Source of the DNA: Catonia carolina
Taxonomy: Eukaryota; Arthropoda; Insecta; Hemiptera; Achilidae
Direction: 5' to 3'
DNA: 64,000 bases
Assembly: GCA_035578175.1 (NCBI GenBank)
Contig: JAQMRL010000002.1
Coordinates: 81,377,325 to 81,441,324, forward strand
This document shows positions 63,320 through 64,000 of the stretch, in pieces. Below the pieces are notes generated by a model. It saw only the letters and a list, made by a program, of their open reading frames with translations, did not search any database and was not told the DNA's origin. Every line of letters starts with the position of its first letter. Within the stretch, counting starts at the first letter, position 1. The position numbers and the translations under genes are program-made.

Positions 63320-64000
63320 GTACAGGGTCCGGCAGATTAATCTGATGATTTTGTATTCATCGGTATGTTGGCAACACTGTGAATAGGAAGTTGGTACAGT
63401 TGTAGTTGGGGTAGCGCTAATACTACCATTTTAGCTGCCATCATGAGTTGGTCGTGTGAGCACCGTGCTTTTGTGATTGAAGCGTATTTCAAAAACAATG
63501 TTTCTGTTATTGCTACGCAGCGTTTATTTCGTAGACATTTTAATCTAAACCGAAACGCGTCTGTTCCAAGTAGGAATACGATATTGCTGTGGGTGAAAAA
63601 CTTTCGTTTAACATCGTCTGCTTTGAAACTGAAACCAACAGGACGAAAGCGTTGTGTGAGAACTCCTGAAAATATTGAGGCTGTAAGGTTATCTGTGTCG
63701 CAGTCTCCACGGCGTTCCGTAGTGAAGCAGGCTGCCGCACTAAATATTGAGGCTGTAAGGTTATCTGTGTCGCAGTCTCCACGGCGTTCCGTAGTGAAGC
63801 AGGCTGCCGCACTAAATATTGAGGCTGTAAGGTTATCTGTGTCGCAGTCTCCACGGCGTTCCGTAGTGAAGCAGGCTGCCGCACTAAATATTGAGGCTGT
63901 AAGGTTATCTGTGTCGCAGTCTCCACGGCGTTCCGTAGTGAAGCAGGCTGCCGCACTAAATATTGAGGCTGTAAGGTTATCTGTGTCGCAGTCTCCACGG
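63320..64000 (+). mobile_element. mariner-type element with tandemly amplified transposase segment (runs off window)
   Basis: A possible TIR CAGGGTCCGGCAGATTAATC near 63323 precedes a transposase frame from ATG 63444. The right end of the element is outside the window. Confidence 0.65.
63444..64000 (+). CDS. mariner-type transposase N-terminus with 24-residue tandem repeats (partial)
   Basis: ATG 63444 opens MSWSCEHRAFVIEAYFKNN, then VPSRNTILLWVKNFRLTSS and GRKRCVRTPENIEAV, the N-terminal DNA-binding region of DD41D-type mariner transposases. From 63671 a 72-bp unit coding NIEAVRLSVSQSPRRSVVKQ and AAAL repeats in frame at 63671, 63743, 63815, 63887 and 63959, without visible substitutions, to the window edge. 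In relatives this segment occurs once and is followed by the second helix-turn-helix. The frame stays open, so the array would extend the protein by 24 residues per unit. Confidence 0.75.

Noticed and set aside
63540..63998. 152-codon repetitive open frame on the - strand
   Set aside because: Antisense shadow of the in-frame 72-bp transposase repeat.

Overview
This is an AT-rich eukaryotic window, most likely from an insect and possibly a hemipteran. That call rests on split genes with GT-AG introns, two conserved animal chromatin genes, and a transposon load (mariner, hAT, Tigger, Ty3/Gypsy, jockey- and RTE-type LINEs, tRNA-derived SINEs) typical of large arthropod genomes. The species cannot be named from the sequence alone.

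Two host genes lie on the + strand. The left edge holds the last four coding exons of LIN9 (Aly/Mip130), scaffold of the MuvB/DREAM cell-cycle complex, at 130-357, 2016-2222, 5614-5778 and 8801-9001. All junctions are phase 0 and give 266 residues plus a stop. The right half holds the first seven coding exons of a PHF21A/BHC80-like gene, a subunit of the LSD1-CoREST complex, at 35792-35872, 47084-47116, 51081-51152, 52874-53030, 56504-56729, 59411-59508 and 61339-61451. They give exactly 260 codons, including a 33-nt microexon inside an otherwise 15-kb gap. The PHD finger would lie beyond the right edge. Both products act in chromatin-based repression, but nothing here shows they are co-regulated.

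Nearly everything else is mobile-element sequence, often nested. 9-14 kb: SINEs, RTE and mariner fragments, a hAT remnant with a MITE inside, and a deleted mariner. 14-21 kb: tandemly duplicated DNA-transposon remnants, three MITE families and an almost complete DD41D mariner. 21-25 kb: inverted jockey-like LINE ends, one split by a solo LTR that itself carries a MITE, then a hAT MITE. 26-34 kb: a Tigger-like shell, a tRNA-SINE, and inside that SINE a complete 5.3-kb Ty3/Gypsy element with apparently identical LTRs and an unbroken 1457-codon gag-pol frame. 38-43 kb: a palindromic mariner, a Helitron-like element, and a Tigger > MITE > RTE nest. 43-56 kb: SINEs, a mini-mariner with an in-frame N-plus-C transposase fusion, a LINE 3' end with RNase H, a second snap-back mariner, and further nests. 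57-64 kb: a 41-bp minisatellite, two mariner pseudogenes, an RTE fragment, and at the edge a mariner whose helix-turn-helix segment is amplified as 72-bp tandem repeats.

The best candidates for new biology are: the microexon; a SINE family (here SINE-B) whose 3' hairpin matches that of the RTE-type LINE in the same window; the recurrent snap-back mariners; the mini-transposase fusion; and the intact, probably young Gypsy element with unusual protease and polypurine-tract features. Repeat family names (SINE-A, SINE-B, SINE-T, REP-D, MITE-C/E/G/H, Mar1, Mar2) are working labels coined here.
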